Source: Herbaspirillum sp. ASV7 (GTDB lineage Bacteria; Pseudomonadota; Gammaproteobacteria; Burkholderiales; Burkholderiaceae_D). Taken from it: DNA of 64,000 nucleotides. The stretch spans positions 1-64,000 of the forward strand of contig NZ_JAELUH010000016.1 of NCBI RefSeq assembly GCF_016429215.1. Reading direction: 5' to 3'. Within the stretch, counting starts at the first letter, position 1. Every line of letters begins with the position of its first letter. Both the position numbers and the translations under genes were made by a program. The notes beneath the pieces are model-generated. The model saw nothing but the letters and a program-made list of their open reading frames with translations, ran no database searches and was not told the origin of the DNA. Of this stretch, positions 27,086 to 36,044 are shown one piece after another.

Positions 27086-28330
27086 TCAGGAAACCGCCAC
27101 GGCCGCCTCCAGTTCCTTGCCGCGTGTCTCGGGCAGGATCAGGCAGGCCACGATCACCAGGGCATAACAGGCGGCGGCGATCCAGCCGATGGTCTGGCCC
27201 AGCGGCATGCTGTTGCTCAGATAACCCACCAGCGCCGGGCAGATCGCCCCGATGGCGCGGCCGAAGTTGTAGCAGAAGCCCTGGCCCGAGCCGCGCACGT
27301 CGCTGGGGAACAGCTCCGAGAGGTAGGCGCCCATGCCGGCAAAGATGCCCGAGAGGAAGAAGCCCAGCACGAAGCCCAGCAACAGCATCCAGCCATCGGT
27401 GATGATCATCTGCGTATAGCCCAGTACCAGCACGATACCCATGATGGCGAAGAGCATGAAGCAGCGGCGCCGGCCGATGGTGTCGGAGAGCCAGGCGCTG
27501 GTGAGGTAGCCACAGAAGGAGCCGCCGATCAACACCAGCAGGTAGGTGCTGGTGCCCAGCACCGAGAGGTGGCGCTCGGTCTTGAGGAAGGTTGGCAGCC
27601 AGGTGGTCACCGAGTAATAGGCACCCTGCATGCCGGTCGCCAGCAGGCTGGCCAGGAGGGTCGTGCGCAGCAGGTCAGGATGGAAGATGCGCAGGAAATT
27701 GCTGGCCTGTCCGCTCTGGCGCATCTTGGCCTGCGCCGCCACGAACACTGCCGGCTCGCTGATGGCGCGACGGATGTAGAGCGTCAACAGGGCCGGCAGC
27801 ACGCCGATCCAGAACAGCACCTTCCACGCCATCTCCGGCGGCAGTACCGCATAGACACCCCAGAAAGCCAGCGCCGACGCTGCCCAGCCCACCGCCCAGC
27901 TGCTCTGTACCAGGCCGGAGGCCTTGCCGCGATGGCGCGCGGCGATGGTCTCGGCGATCAGCACCGAGCCCACCGCCCATTCACCGCCCATGCCGAAGCC
28001 CTGCATGGCACGGGTGAAGAAGAGCTGGCCGAAGGACGTGGTGAAGCCGGAGAGGAAGGTGAAGAAGGCAAACCACAGCACCGTCCACTGCAGCACCCGC
28101 ACCCGGCCATAACGATCGGCCAGGATGCCGGCCAGCCAGCCGCCCACGGCCGAGGTCAGCAGCGCCCCGGTGGCGATATAGCCGGCCTCGGCACGGCTCA
28201 TGCTCCAGGCGGCCAGCAGCGTGGGGATGAGGAAGGTATAGATCATGTAATCGAAGCCATCCACCGCATAGCCGGTGAAGGTTGCCGTGAGCGTGCGTCG
28301 CTCGGATGTCGTTGTTTCTTGCAGCCACAT
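27086..28330 (-). CDS. MFS metabolite/H+ symporter (NanT/MHS-like)
   Basis: This is a 414-residue carrier with 12 hydrophobic segments. The N-terminal FTGYAVDGFDYMIYTFLIP and LADRYGRVRVLQ, then MQGFGMGGEWAVGSVLIAE, are typical of the aromatic-acid and sialic-acid symporter branch. The C-terminal half has the second repeat signature (LFPSDVRGSGQGFCYNFGRAIGA). It lies 165 bp downstream of the DUF1445 gene on the same strand and probably imports the substrate or precursor for that enzyme. Confidence 0.88.
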   Translation of the reverse strand: MWLQETTTSERRTLTATFTGYAVDGFDYMIYTFLIPTLLAAWSMSRAEAGYIATGALLTSAVGGWLAGILADRYGRVRVLQWTVLWFAFFTFLSGFTTSFGQLFFTRAMQGFGMGGEWAVGSVLIAETIAARHRGKASGLVQSSWAVGWAASALAFWGVYAVLPPEMAWKVLFWIGVLPALLTLYIRRAISEPAVFVAAQAKMRQSGQASNFLRIFHPDLLRTTLLASLLATGMQGAYYSVTTWLPTFLKTERHLSVLGTSTYLLVLIGGSFCGYLTSAWLSDTIGRRRCFMLFAIMGIVLVLGYTQMIITDGWMLLLGFVLGFFLSGIFAGMGAYLSELFPSDVRGSGQGFCYNFGRAIGAICPALVGYLSNSMPLGQTIGWIAAACYALVIVACLILPETRGKELEAAVAVS

Positions 28331-28495
28331 GATGATCCCCGGTTTGTAAGTGAGTAATGGTTTGGTAAATCACTGACTAAATCATTGACGTGCGCCATTC
28401 CCGGGCCAGCGGCGAGTACCGGTGACCGAGGATGGTAGAACAGGGTGGTGTTGCGATGAAGGGCCTGCTGCCCTGTTGCCCTGATGCCCCGTGTC

Positions 28496-29311
28496 CTAGG
28501 CCAGTTCGCTGTTGAGCTTGTCTGTCACCAGCATGTAACCCGGTGCATGGGTAATGCAGAATTCGGGCCGGGCCGCGACGATGGCGGCCTGGGGTGTCAC
28601 GCCGCAGGCCCAGAACACCGGCAGCTCATCGTCATGGATCGCCACCGCATCGCCATAATCGGGGCGATCGATGTCGGCGATGCCGATCAGTCGCGGGTCG
28701 CCGATATGGATGGGAGCGCCATGCACCTGTGGCGTACGCGCGGTGATCTGCACGGCGCGGATCGCATCGGCTGCCTTGAGCGGGCGCATCGATACCACGG
28801 TGGGACCGGCGAACACGCCCACCGCCTGGGTCGGGATATTGGTGCGATACATCGCCACATTGCGGCCCTCGCTCACATGGCGCAGCGGAATGCCGGCCGC
28901 CAGCAGCGCATGTTCGAAGGAGAAGGAACAGCCCAGCGCGAAAGTCACCAGATCGTCGCGCCAGCAATCGCGCAGGTCGCTGACCTCGGCCACACGCTCG
29001 CCGTGGCGCCAGAGGTGATAGCGCGGCACGTCGGTGCGCACGTCCAGGTCCAGGCCCAGTGCCGGCAGGGCCGGCGAGCCCGGTTCGGACACGGCCAGCA
29101 GCGGACAGGGCACCGGGTTGAGTTCGCAGAAGCGGCGGAAGTCCCCAGCCAGGGCTGCCGGCAGGATCGCCAGGTTGACCTGCACATGGGCACTGGCCAC
29201 GCCGCTGGTGTGGCCGGTGTAGCCATCATGGCGTGCGGCCAGCCGGACTTCGAGGGCGCTGGAATCGGCCGACAGCGAAACGGGTCGGTGCTGGGAAAGG
29301 ACGTCTGGCAT
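28496..29311 (-). CDS. Putative hydro-lyase, DUF1445 family
   Basis: This 271-residue soluble protein is of the DUF1445 (D-glutamate cyclase-like, putative hydro-lyase) family. Conserved features include a mid-protein [33 protein letters not shown] near residue 150 and the C-terminal [12 protein letters not shown] followed by [12 protein letters not shown]. The start at 29311 (MPDVLSQ) gives the usual length. It sits between a LysR regulator and an MFS carrier, all on the minus strand, as a likely small catabolic unit. The reaction is not known. Confidence 0.85.
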   Translation of the reverse strand: MPDVLSQHRPVSLSADSSALEVRLAARHDGYTGHTSGVASAHVQVNLAILPAALAGDFRRFCELNPVPCPLLAVSEPGSPALPALGLDLDVRTDVPRYHLWRHGERVAEVSDLRDCWRDDLVTFALGCSFSFEHALLAAGIPLRHVSEGRNVAMYRTNIPTQAVGVFAGPTVVSMRPLKAADAIRAVQITARTPQVHGAPIHIGDPRLIGIADIDRPDYGDAVAIHDDELPVFWACGVTPQAAIVAARPEFCITHAPGYMLVTDKLNSELA

Positions 29312-29399
29312 CTCGGTCTCCGATGCGCCCGGCCTGGTGCGGCGCGGGCTTGGTGAGTGGAATGGGACCGATGTTAGGAGTGCGCGGGGGCCAGCGTCC

Positions 29400-29438
29400 A
29401 ACAAAAAATTTATATCTTTTGTTATCGATTTTTTCGAT
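29400..29438. promoter_or_regulatory. AT-rich dyads upstream of the DUF1445 gene
   Basis: Two adjacent inverted repeats are present: AACAAAA (29400-29406) with TTTTGTT (29417-29423), and ATCGA (29424-29428) with TCGAT (29434-29438). They lie about 90-130 bp upstream of the DUF1445 start, in otherwise GC-rich DNA. Binding by the LysR-type regulator encoded at 29529-30434 is the simplest reading. Confidence 0.45.
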
Positions 29439-29528
29439 GACGACAGTGGAAATTTCTTTTAGCGATTTCCATGCCAGGGCGTGGCGAAGCCTATATCCCT
29501 TATCTGCGCCAACTTGGTGCGTGGCGCA

Positions 29529-30434
29529 TTACATGTCATGACCGCGCTGCTTGCCCTGGGTGCGCCGCGCAAACGCCAGCGCCGATTCCAGCACCAGTTC
29601 AGCCAGGCTGGAACCGGGATCCTCGCGATAGCTGGCATGGATCTGCAGCGGCGGCAGCGTGGCCTCGCAACGCAGGATGCGTAGCGGCAGGCGGCGGCTC
29701 AGCTCACGTACCGAGGCGCGCGGCAGGGTGGCCACGCCGAAGCCGCCTTCCACCAGTTGGACCATGGCCGAGATCGAGGAGATCGCATGCACCCGTGGCA
29801 TCGGCAAGCCCGATTCCTCGAACAGTTGCAGCAGCCCCTGATGTGGGCGGGAGCCGCGCTGGAAGGTGATCAAGTCGCCCTCGGCCAGTTCGGCCAGGCG
29901 ATAGCTGCGGTTCTTGTGGGTGTCGCGATGGCCCACGAACACCATCTCCATCGAGGCCATCAGGCGTGAACGCACGGCCGTGTCGCTGCCGACGATGGAG
30001 GTGAAGACCAGGTCCTGGGCGCCACGGCGGATCTGTTCCATCAGCACCGGCGAGGTCTCCACCGTCAGTTCCAGCGCGAAATCGGGATACTGGCTGCGGA
30101 TTTCCTTGAGCCATCCTGGCAGCCAGCTGTGCACTACCGATTCGATGCTGCCGATGCGCAGCGCCATCGGCCCGGCCGTGCCGCCGCCCAGCTCCTGCTT
30201 GATCTGCCGTTGCAGCGATAGCAGCTTCTCGGCCAGCAGCTGGAAGCGCTGGCCGGCCACGGTGAGGCGGAACTGCTTCTCGCGCCGGTCCAGCAGGACC
30301 ACGCCCAGTTCTTCCTCCAGCGAGGCGATCCGGCTGGACATGGTGGATTGGGTGATGTGGAGTTTTTCCGCAGCGCGGGTGATGCTCTTGAGCGAGGCGG
30401 CCCAGTGGAAGGCCTCTACGAAGCGCAGGTTCAT
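29529..30434 (-). CDS. LysR-type transcriptional regulator
   Basis: This 301-residue regulator has an N-terminal helix-turn-helix (AASLKSITRAAEKLHITQSTMSSRIASLEEELGVVL, residues about 13-50). A periplasmic-binding-like effector domain follows from about residue 90. It is upstream of, and in the same direction as, the DUF1445 and MFS genes, 217 bp away, and is the likely activator of that pair. The C-terminus is basic (RRTQGKQRGHDM). Confidence 0.88.
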   Translation of the reverse strand: MNLRFVEAFHWAASLKSITRAAEKLHITQSTMSSRIASLEEELGVVLLDRREKQFRLTVAGQRFQLLAEKLLSLQRQIKQELGGGTAGPMALRIGSIESVVHSWLPGWLKEIRSQYPDFALELTVETSPVLMEQIRRGAQDLVFTSIVGSDTAVRSRLMASMEMVFVGHRDTHKNRSYRLAELAEGDLITFQRGSRPHQGLLQLFEESGLPMPRVHAISSISAMVQLVEGGFGVATLPRASVRELSRRLPLRILRCEATLPPLQIHASYREDPGSSLAELVLESALAFARRTQGKQRGHDM

Positions 30435-30529
30435 GGATGGGTGGAGGACGGTTGGCGGTCGGCGACGGCAATCGCGCCTAGCCTACCAGAACCGGTACCC
30501 ACGCAACAATGTCCTTGCCACGCGCCGTG

Positions 30530-31525
30530 CTACTGGCGTTGCGCGATCACATCCAGCGAACGCAGCACGCGCGGGTGCAGGAAGCGCTCGCGCATGCTCG
30601 CGTCGGTGAGCACATGCATCATGGCGTCGACGAAGTCGCCGACGCAGCCATTGAGTGGCGCATTCCTGCGCGTGACATAGCAGGTGGTGCTGGCCGGCAG
30701 TCTTTCCTTGAGCGTGAGCGCTTCGACCGGATAGTGCTGGCGGCTGGCCTCGATGACCGGCCAGGGCACGACGGAGAGCAGGTCGCTGTTGCAGATCAGT
30801 TCCATCATGTGCAGCGAGCGGTACTGGTGTATCTGCCCGCCGACGGACCCGGCCGAGGGCGTGTCGCCGTAGTGCGCCAGGAAGAAGTCGCGCAGCGGCG
30901 GCTTGTACTGGCCGATCTCGTGGCTGACCAGCCAGGACTGGCCGGCCAGTTCCTCCAGGTGGCGGGCCTGTTGCAAGGGGTGGCCCCGGCGGCAGGCGAT
31001 GGCATGTTCGTAGGAGAACAGGGGCCGTGCCGCCAGCTCGGCCGCGCCTTCCTCGGGCGGGGCCAGGCCGATGGCCAGGTCCATGCTGCCGTCGCGCAGG
31101 GCGGCGTAGTCGGAGCCGAAGACATCGAAGATGCGCAGGCTCACATCGGGTCGCATCTGGGCAAAGCGCAGCATGGTCGGCGTAAGCATGGTCAGCGAGA
31201 TCCAGGGCGTCACACCCACGGTAAAACGGATACGGGTATTGGCGCGCGCCGTGCCCAGCTCCTGCATGGCCAGGTCGACTTCGGACTGGATCAGGCGGGC
31301 GCGCGTGAGCAGCTTGCGGCCGGCCGGGGTGAGTTGCAGCCCCTGGGCCTGGCGCTCCAGAAGACGGGTGCCGGCGGTGTTTTCCAGCTCCTGCAAGCCC
31401 TTGCTGACGGCGGCGGCCGTGACATTGAGCGCCTGTGCCGCCGAGCGCAGGCCGCCATGCTCGGCGATGGCGATCAGGTATTGCAGCTGCTGCAGCTTCA
31501 GTTCGGGCGGACGCGACATGGCCAT
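30530..31525 (-). CDS. LysR-type transcriptional regulator
   Basis: This 331-residue LysR-family protein has a winged helix at residues about 10-68 (LQQLQYLIAIAEHGGLRSAAQALNVTAAAVSKGLQELENTAG). The long effector domain opens IRFTVGVTPWISLTMLTPTML. It is divergent from the M20 hydrolase and MFS pair, the classic arrangement for LysR control of the neighbouring operon. It is 95 bp upstream of, and on the same strand as, the other LysR gene. Confidence 0.88.
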   Translation of the reverse strand: MAMSRPPELKLQQLQYLIAIAEHGGLRSAAQALNVTAAAVSKGLQELENTAGTRLLERQAQGLQLTPAGRKLLTRARLIQSEVDLAMQELGTARANTRIRFTVGVTPWISLTMLTPTMLRFAQMRPDVSLRIFDVFGSDYAALRDGSMDLAIGLAPPEEGAAELAARPLFSYEHAIACRRGHPLQQARHLEELAGQSWLVSHEIGQYKPPLRDFFLAHYGDTPSAGSVGGQIHQYRSLHMMELICNSDLLSVVPWPVIEASRQHYPVEALTLKERLPASTTCYVTRRNAPLNGCVGDFVDAMMHVLTDASMRERFLHPRVLRSLDVIAQRQ

Positions 31526-31835
31526 CGGTGCTCAACAAGAGGTCAGCGGCGAGCATAAACGGTGCACGATGATTGCGCATCCTTTTTCCGATTCAACCGG
31601 GCGTTTTCATGTCAACCGGCGTTTGACGCGACGGCGCGCGGGATTGCCGTCAGACTTGCCACGCCAGGACAGGCGCGCTGTTGCGGCCGGAAAAGGGCGG
31701 CGAGTTCCCGCCCCGCGAGTGCCCGCCCGATGTCCTGGACCGCCCGCCGGCAGCACGTTGGTATGCATGCTGCAAGGTGGTGATCCTCCATGGCAGGGCC
31801 CGGCAGGGGCGCCGCCAGCAACCCAGAGACAAGCA
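31526..31835. other. Divergent control region of LysR and M20 genes
   Basis: This 310-bp gap must hold the promoters of both directions. Near its left end lies GTGCACGATGATTGCGCAT, a loose T-N11-A style site of the kind LysR proteins use, but it is imperfect. I see no convincing -35/-10 pair, RNA gene or small ORF. Confidence 0.35.
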
Positions 31836-33038
31836 ATGACAAGCAACCCGAACACTTCGCAACTGCTGCCCGGCATCCTGCAGAACCTGCAGGACAGCAT
31901 CGCCGTGCGCCACCACCTGCACGCCCATCCCGAGCTGGCCTATGAGGAACACGCCACCAGCGAGCTGGTCGCCGCCCGCCTGGCCGAATGGGGTTACGCG
32001 GTGCATCGTGGCCTGGGCGGCACCGGCGTGGTCGGCACCCTGAAGAAGGGCAGCGGCGCGCGCCGCCTGGGCCTGCGGGCCGACATGGATGCGCTGCCCA
32101 TCCACGAGCAGACCGGGCTGCCCTATGCCAGCCAGCACGGCGGCGCCATGCACGCCTGCGGCCACGATGGCCACACCGCCAGCCTGCTGGCCGCCGCGCG
32201 CGAATTGAAGGACACCGACTTCGACGGCACCCTGCACCTGATCTTCCAGCCCGCCGAGGAGGGCCTGGGCGGGGCGCGCAAGATGGTGGAGGATGGCCTC
32301 TTCGAACTCTTCCCCTGCGATGGCGTGTTCGCCTTCCACAACATGCCCGGTTACCCGGTGGGCAAGTTCGGCACGCTGCCGGGCGCCTTCATGGCGTCTT
32401 CCGACACGGTCATCATCAAGATCATCGGCAATGGCGGCCATGGTTCCATGCCGCACATCACGGTCGATGCGGTGCTGGTGGCGTCCTACCTGGTGGTGGC
32501 TCTGCAGAGCGTGGTGGCGCGCAATGTCGATCCGCGCCAGATGGCGGTGGTGACAGTCGGTGCGATCAATGGCGGCAATGCCCCCAACGTGATCGCCGAG
32601 AGCGTCGAGCTGCGTCTGTCGGTGCGCGCCTATTCGCCCGAGGTGCGGTCGCTGCTGCGCCAGCGCATCACCGAGCTGGCGCAGACCCAGGCCCAGGCCA
32701 TGGGCGCGCGCGCCGAGGTCGATTATCACTGGCGCTATCCAGCCCTGCAGAATGATGCCGGCATGACTGCCTTCGCCGAAGGCGTGGTGCGTGACTGGCT
32801 GGGCGAGGAAGCCTTCATCGGCAACGTGCAGCAGTTGACCGGCAGCGAGGATTTCTCGTTCATGCTGGAACAATGTCCGGGTTGCTACATGATCATCGGC
32901 AATGGCGAAGGCGAGGTCGGCGGCTGCATGGTGCACAACCCGCGCTACGACTTCAACGACAGCATCCTGCCGGTGGCGGCCAGCTACTGGGTCAAGCTGG
33001 CGCAGCGCTTCCTGTCGGATGCGCCGCTGCAGGACTGA
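31836..33038 (+). CDS. M20 family amidohydrolase (hippurate hydrolase-like)
   Basis: This 400-residue metallohydrolase is of the M20D family. RADMDALPIHEQTGLPYAS and HACGHDGHTASLLAAA carry metal ligands, FQPAEEGLGGARKMVEDG has the catalytic and metal-binding Glu pair, and the lid domain is followed by QLTGSEDFSFML. Such enzymes remove an acyl or aminoacyl group from N-acyl amino acids or hippurate-like amides. The start at 31836 is chosen because the frame upstream lies opposite the LysR gene. The MFS gene downstream probably brings in the substrate. Confidence 0.9.
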   Translation: MTSNPNTSQLLPGILQNLQDSIAVRHHLHAHPELAYEEHATSELVAARLAEWGYAVHRGLGGTGVVGTLKKGSGARRLGLRADMDALPIHEQTGLPYASQHGGAMHACGHDGHTASLLAAARELKDTDFDGTLHLIFQPAEEGLGGARKMVEDGLFELFPCDGVFAFHNMPGYPVGKFGTLPGAFMASSDTVIIKIIGNGGHGSMPHITVDAVLVASYLVVALQSVVARNVDPRQMAVVTVGAINGGNAPNVIAESVELRLSVRAYSPEVRSLLRQRITELAQTQAQAMGARAEVDYHWRYPALQNDAGMTAFAEGVVRDWLGEEAFIGNVQQLTGSEDFSFMLEQCPGCYMIIGNGEGEVGGCMVHNPRYDFNDSILPVAASYWVKLAQRFLSDAPLQD

Positions 33039-33113
33039 GTCCGCAGGGGGAGACCGGCGCCCGGTGCGGGTGCCGTATATCAATCACAATAGACCATCCA
33101 TATTTTCGACATC

Positions 33114-34442
33114 ATGAACAGCAACAGTCCCACCGCCGCCGTCGCCGGGCAGGGCGCCACCGTGGCACCGGTTTCCAAGGCCAAGAAGATCGCCGCCATC
33201 ACCATCGGCAATGGCCTGGAGTTCTTCGACTTCTCGATCTATACCTACTTCGCCGCCATCATCGGTCGCCAGTTCTTTCCCAGCAGTTCGGAATGGGCGT
33301 CGCTGATGATGTCGCTGGCGACCTTCGGCGTGGGTTTCCTGATGCGTCCGCTGGGCGGCATCATCATGGGGCAGTTCGCCGACCGTCGTGGCCGCAAGCC
33401 GGCCATGACCATGAGCCTGTGGCTGATGGCGCTGGGCTCGGCGATCTTCATCGTGGCGCCGACCTATGCGCAGATCGGGCTGGCCGCACCGCTGCTGATG
33501 ATTGCCGGTCGCATGATCCAGGGTTTTGCGGTGGGTGGCGAAGTGGGCGCCTCGACCTCGATGTTGCTCGAATACGCCGATGACCGCACGCGCGGTTTCT
33601 ACAGCAGCTGGCAGTTGTTCAGCCAGGCGCTGAGTACGCTGGTGGGTTCCGGCGTGGGGCTGCTGCTGACCTATGCGCTGTCGACCGAGCAACTGGAGGG
33701 CTGGGGCTGGCGTCTGCCCTTCGTGGTGGGGCTGCTGCTGGTACCGATCGGCAATTACATCCGCCGCTTCCTGGAAGAGACCGGTGACGTGGAGCAGGCG
33801 CCGCAGGCCAGCGACCGGGCCAAGCATGCGCCGGGTGCGCTGGGCGAGATCCTGCGCGCGCATCGCACCCCGCTGCTGCTGGGGACGGCCATCGTCATCG
33901 GCGGCACCTCGGCCAACTACATCGTGATGCACTACATCACTACCTACGCCAAGGCCATCCTGCATATGCCGTTCTCGCTGGCGCTGTGGGCATCCTGGGT
34001 GGCGGGCTTGCTGCAGTTGCTGCTGTGCGCCCCGGCCGGCATCCTCTCCGACCGCCTCGGTCGCAAGCCCGTGGCGACCTGGTCGCGCCTGGCGCTGATC
34101 GTGTTGGTGTTCCCGGCCTTCATGCTGATGGACCACCTGCGCAGCGGCCTGGGCCTGTTCACGGCGGTGACGGTGATGGTGATTCCGATGGTGTTCACCT
34201 CGGTCTCCAGCGTGGTCATGATGTCCGAGTTGTTCCCGCGCCGGGTACGCGCCACCGGCCTGGCCCTGTGCTACGGGCTGGGGGTGTCGATCTTCGGTGG
34301 CTTCTCGCAGTTCATCGCTACCTGGCTGGTGAAGGCGACCGGCTCCAACCTCGGGCCGGCCTGGTATGTCATCGGTACCGGGCTGGTATCGCTGGTGGCC
34401 ATTGCCATGGTGCGGGAGACGGCGGGGCGAAAGCTGGATTGA
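33114..34442 (+). CDS. MFS transporter, MHS family
   Basis: This is a 442-residue carrier with 12 hydrophobic segments of the metabolite:H+ symporter family. IGNGLEFFDFSIYTYFA in helix 1, GGIIMGQFADRRGRKPAMTMS in the 2-3 loop, and GFAVGGEVGASTSMLLEYA in helix 4-5 are family signatures. It follows the M20 hydrolase by 75 bp in the same direction. Import of an N-acylated amino acid or related carboxylate is a reasonable inference. Confidence 0.88.
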   Translation: MNSNSPTAAVAGQGATVAPVSKAKKIAAITIGNGLEFFDFSIYTYFAAIIGRQFFPSSSEWASLMMSLATFGVGFLMRPLGGIIMGQFADRRGRKPAMTMSLWLMALGSAIFIVAPTYAQIGLAAPLLMIAGRMIQGFAVGGEVGASTSMLLEYADDRTRGFYSSWQLFSQALSTLVGSGVGLLLTYALSTEQLEGWGWRLPFVVGLLLVPIGNYIRRFLEETGDVEQAPQASDRAKHAPGALGEILRAHRTPLLLGTAIVIGGTSANYIVMHYITTYAKAILHMPFSLALWASWVAGLLQLLLCAPAGILSDRLGRKPVATWSRLALIVLVFPAFMLMDHLRSGLGLFTAVTVMVIPMVFTSVSSVVMMSELFPRRVRATGLALCYGLGVSIFGGFSQFIATWLVKATGSNLGPAWYVIGTGLVSLVAIAMVRETAGRKLD

Positions 34443-34463
34443 TCCTGCCCTGTGGTACGATGG

Positions 34464-34492
34464 CGAACCATACGTGATTTGCGTATGGTTCG
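34464..34492. promoter_or_regulatory. Perfect operator of the broken TA locus
   Basis: CGAACCATACG and CGTATGGTTCG are perfect 11-bp arms separated by 7 nt. The site ends three bases before the ATG of the toxin remnant. Antitoxins of the HigA type bind such palindromes to repress their own operon. No U-tract follows, so it is not a terminator for the upstream MFS gene. Confidence 0.7.
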
Positions 34493-34495
34493 CGG

Positions 34496-34623
34496 ATGGA
34501 TGCCGTATTCAAAGAGACGCGACTGTTCGAAGCCTACCGGGCGCAATATCTCTCGGATGAGGCCTATGCGGAGCTTCAGCAGATGCTCTCGACGCCGAAC
34601 TGGCACGAAGGAAATCACCATGA
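34496..34623 (+). pseudogene. RelE/HigB-type toxin, core deleted
   Basis: The first 31 codons (MDAVFKETRLFEAYRAQYLS and on to LQQML) match the N-terminus of the RelE-like HigB toxins that pair with this antitoxin type. The remaining bases, in another frame, read ALDAELARRKSP then TGA, the usual toxin C-terminus. That TGA overlaps the antitoxin ATG as ATGA. A functional toxin is about 110 residues, so roughly 200 bp of the catalytic core have been deleted with loss of frame. The original frame now reads through into the antitoxin region and makes no sense. Confidence 0.75.
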
Positions 34624-34940
34624 AAAAGAGAAACCTGTTCGACGAGTTGATGGCCGGCGTGGACGATATGGCCCGGGAGCGGCAGGGCATGGTCACGTTA
34701 CGCAGCACCAAGGTCAAGCTCCCCGCTGAACCTGTCTCGATCACTGCCGAGGAAATACGGCGTGTCAGGCACAAGGCACGCGTTTCGCAGGCAGTGATGG
34801 CGCGCAGCCTGCGTGTCAATGCGCGCACCTACCAGAACTGGGAACAGGGTGTCTCGCGCCCGAATGCGCAGGCGGCGGTCCTGCTGAAACTGGTCGATCA
34901 GGACCCCAGCCTGTTTGCCCGCATCAGTTCCCTCGCCTGA
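34620..34940 (+). CDS. HigA-type XRE antitoxin, orphan
   Basis: This 106-residue antitoxin begins MKKRNLFDELMAGVDDMARERQG, the toxin-binding segment of this family. It ends with an XRE helix-turn-helix (SQAVMARSLRVNARTYQNWEQGVSRPNAQA, about residues 56-85). It is complete, while its toxin has lost its core, so it is now an orphan. The perfect palindrome at 34464-34492 is its probable operator, and retained autoregulation or cross-regulation may explain why it survives. Confidence 0.85.
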   Translation: MKKRNLFDELMAGVDDMARERQGMVTLRSTKVKLPAEPVSITAEEIRRVRHKARVSQAVMARSLRVNARTYQNWEQGVSRPNAQAAVLLKLVDQDPSLFARISSLA

Positions 34941-34994
34941 CGGGGTAGGGTATGGTGCCGCCTTTCTTGCGCACCGCACCAAATTTCTCACCGC

Positions 34995-35023
34995 TTGACA
35001 CTTCCCGCCCGGATACCTATCCT
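34995..35023 (+). promoter_or_regulatory. Sigma70 promoter of the FCD regulator gene
   Basis: A consensus -35 TTGACA (34995-35000) and -10 TATCCT (35018-35023) are spaced by 17 bp. The start point is expected near 35030, immediately before the operator at 35034. Confidence 0.65.
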
Positions 35024-35033
35024 CCACAGCCAT

Positions 35034-35044
35034 TGGTCTGACCT
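35034..35044. promoter_or_regulatory. FCD/GntR-type operator (autoregulation)
   Basis: TGGTCTGACCT carries the perfect dyad GGTC-T-GACC and differs in one base from the operator at 11111-11121. It lies at the predicted transcription start of the regulator gene at 35130, so autorepression is likely. Confidence 0.55.
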
Positions 35045-35129
35045 TTCCGGCCACGGCCGCAGCCCGGTACAAGCTTGCCTGGCTGGCAATGGCCCACCCC
35101 CTTGGCTTCTACGTATCCACCCCGACAGC

Positions 35130-35849
35130 ATGTCTTTTGATCCCATCGTCCAGAAATCGATTTCCGAACAGGTCGCGCAGCGTCTGCTGACCATGATCCG
35201 CAGCGGCCTGTTGAAACCCGACCAGCAACTGCCGCCCGAGCGCGAGCTGGCAGCCATGCTGGGGGTGGGGCGTCCGGCCGTGCGCGAGGCCATCCGTGGG
35301 CTGGCGCTGCTGGGCCTGCTGCGCATCCGCCAGGGCGAGGGGACCTTCGTCAGTTCGCTGGAAACCCGCGAGCTGCTGGAGCCGCTGGAAATGATCATCG
35401 ACCTCAACCCCGGCACGCTGGAGTCGCTATTTGATGCGCGCCTGATCATCGAGACCGGGGTGGCGGCGCTGGCGGCCACCCACATCGACGATGCCGAGCT
35501 GGACCGCCTGGTGCGCAATGTCGATGACGAGGCGCGCCTGCTGTCGGACCCGGCGGCCTTTGCCGCGGCCGACGTGGAATTCCACGAAGCCATCATCGAG
35601 GCTTGCAACAATCCCTTCCTGCAGAGTATCGCCGGCAGCCTCTACATGCTGGGCAAGAAGAGCCGCTCCATTACCTCGCGCATTCCGGCCACGCTGGAAC
35701 GCAGCCTGCAGGATCACCGCGAGATCCTCGATGCGCTCAAGGCGCGCGATCCGCATAAGGCATCCGAGGCCATGCGCAATCACCTGCTGCACGTGCGCGA
35801 TGCCTATCGCAGCGCCGGCCGCAACCGCGACGAGTCGGTCCACGACTGA
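35130..35849 (+). CDS. FadR-type GntR transcriptional regulator
   Basis: This 239-residue protein has a GntR winged helix (ISEQVAQRLLTMIRSGLLKPDQQLPPERELAAMLGVGRPAVREAIRGL, residues about 10-60) and an FCD domain with D-V-E-F-H, D-H-R and R-N-H metal-site residues. The start at 35130 is chosen because a good promoter and operator occupy the upstream frame. The SDR gene 195 bp downstream in the same direction is its most likely target besides itself. Confidence 0.9.
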   Translation: MSFDPIVQKSISEQVAQRLLTMIRSGLLKPDQQLPPERELAAMLGVGRPAVREAIRGLALLGLLRIRQGEGTFVSSLETRELLEPLEMIIDLNPGTLESLFDARLIIETGVAALAATHIDDAELDRLVRNVDDEARLLSDPAAFAAADVEFHEAIIEACNNPFLQSIAGSLYMLGKKSRSITSRIPATLERSLQDHREILDALKARDPHKASEAMRNHLLHVRDAYRSAGRNRDESVHD

Positions 35850-36044
35850 TCACGCATCAAGCGTCGCCGTTGCCGTCCGGGCCATCCCGGCGGCATTCCA
35901 CAACGGCGGCGTGGCAGTACAGCCGCAGGCCCGCAGGCGTGCGGCGCCCCATCCTCACAAGACACGATACCGGTCGGGCGCGCAGGGCCGCCCTAGCCAA
36001 GCCGGAGCATGATTGATCAACCCTTTCATCGACAGGAGAACAGC

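Noticed and set aside
34464-34492. Terminator of the MHS-family carrier gene
   Set aside because: The palindrome is strong but has no U-tract and abuts the toxin-remnant ATG, so an operator is the better reading.
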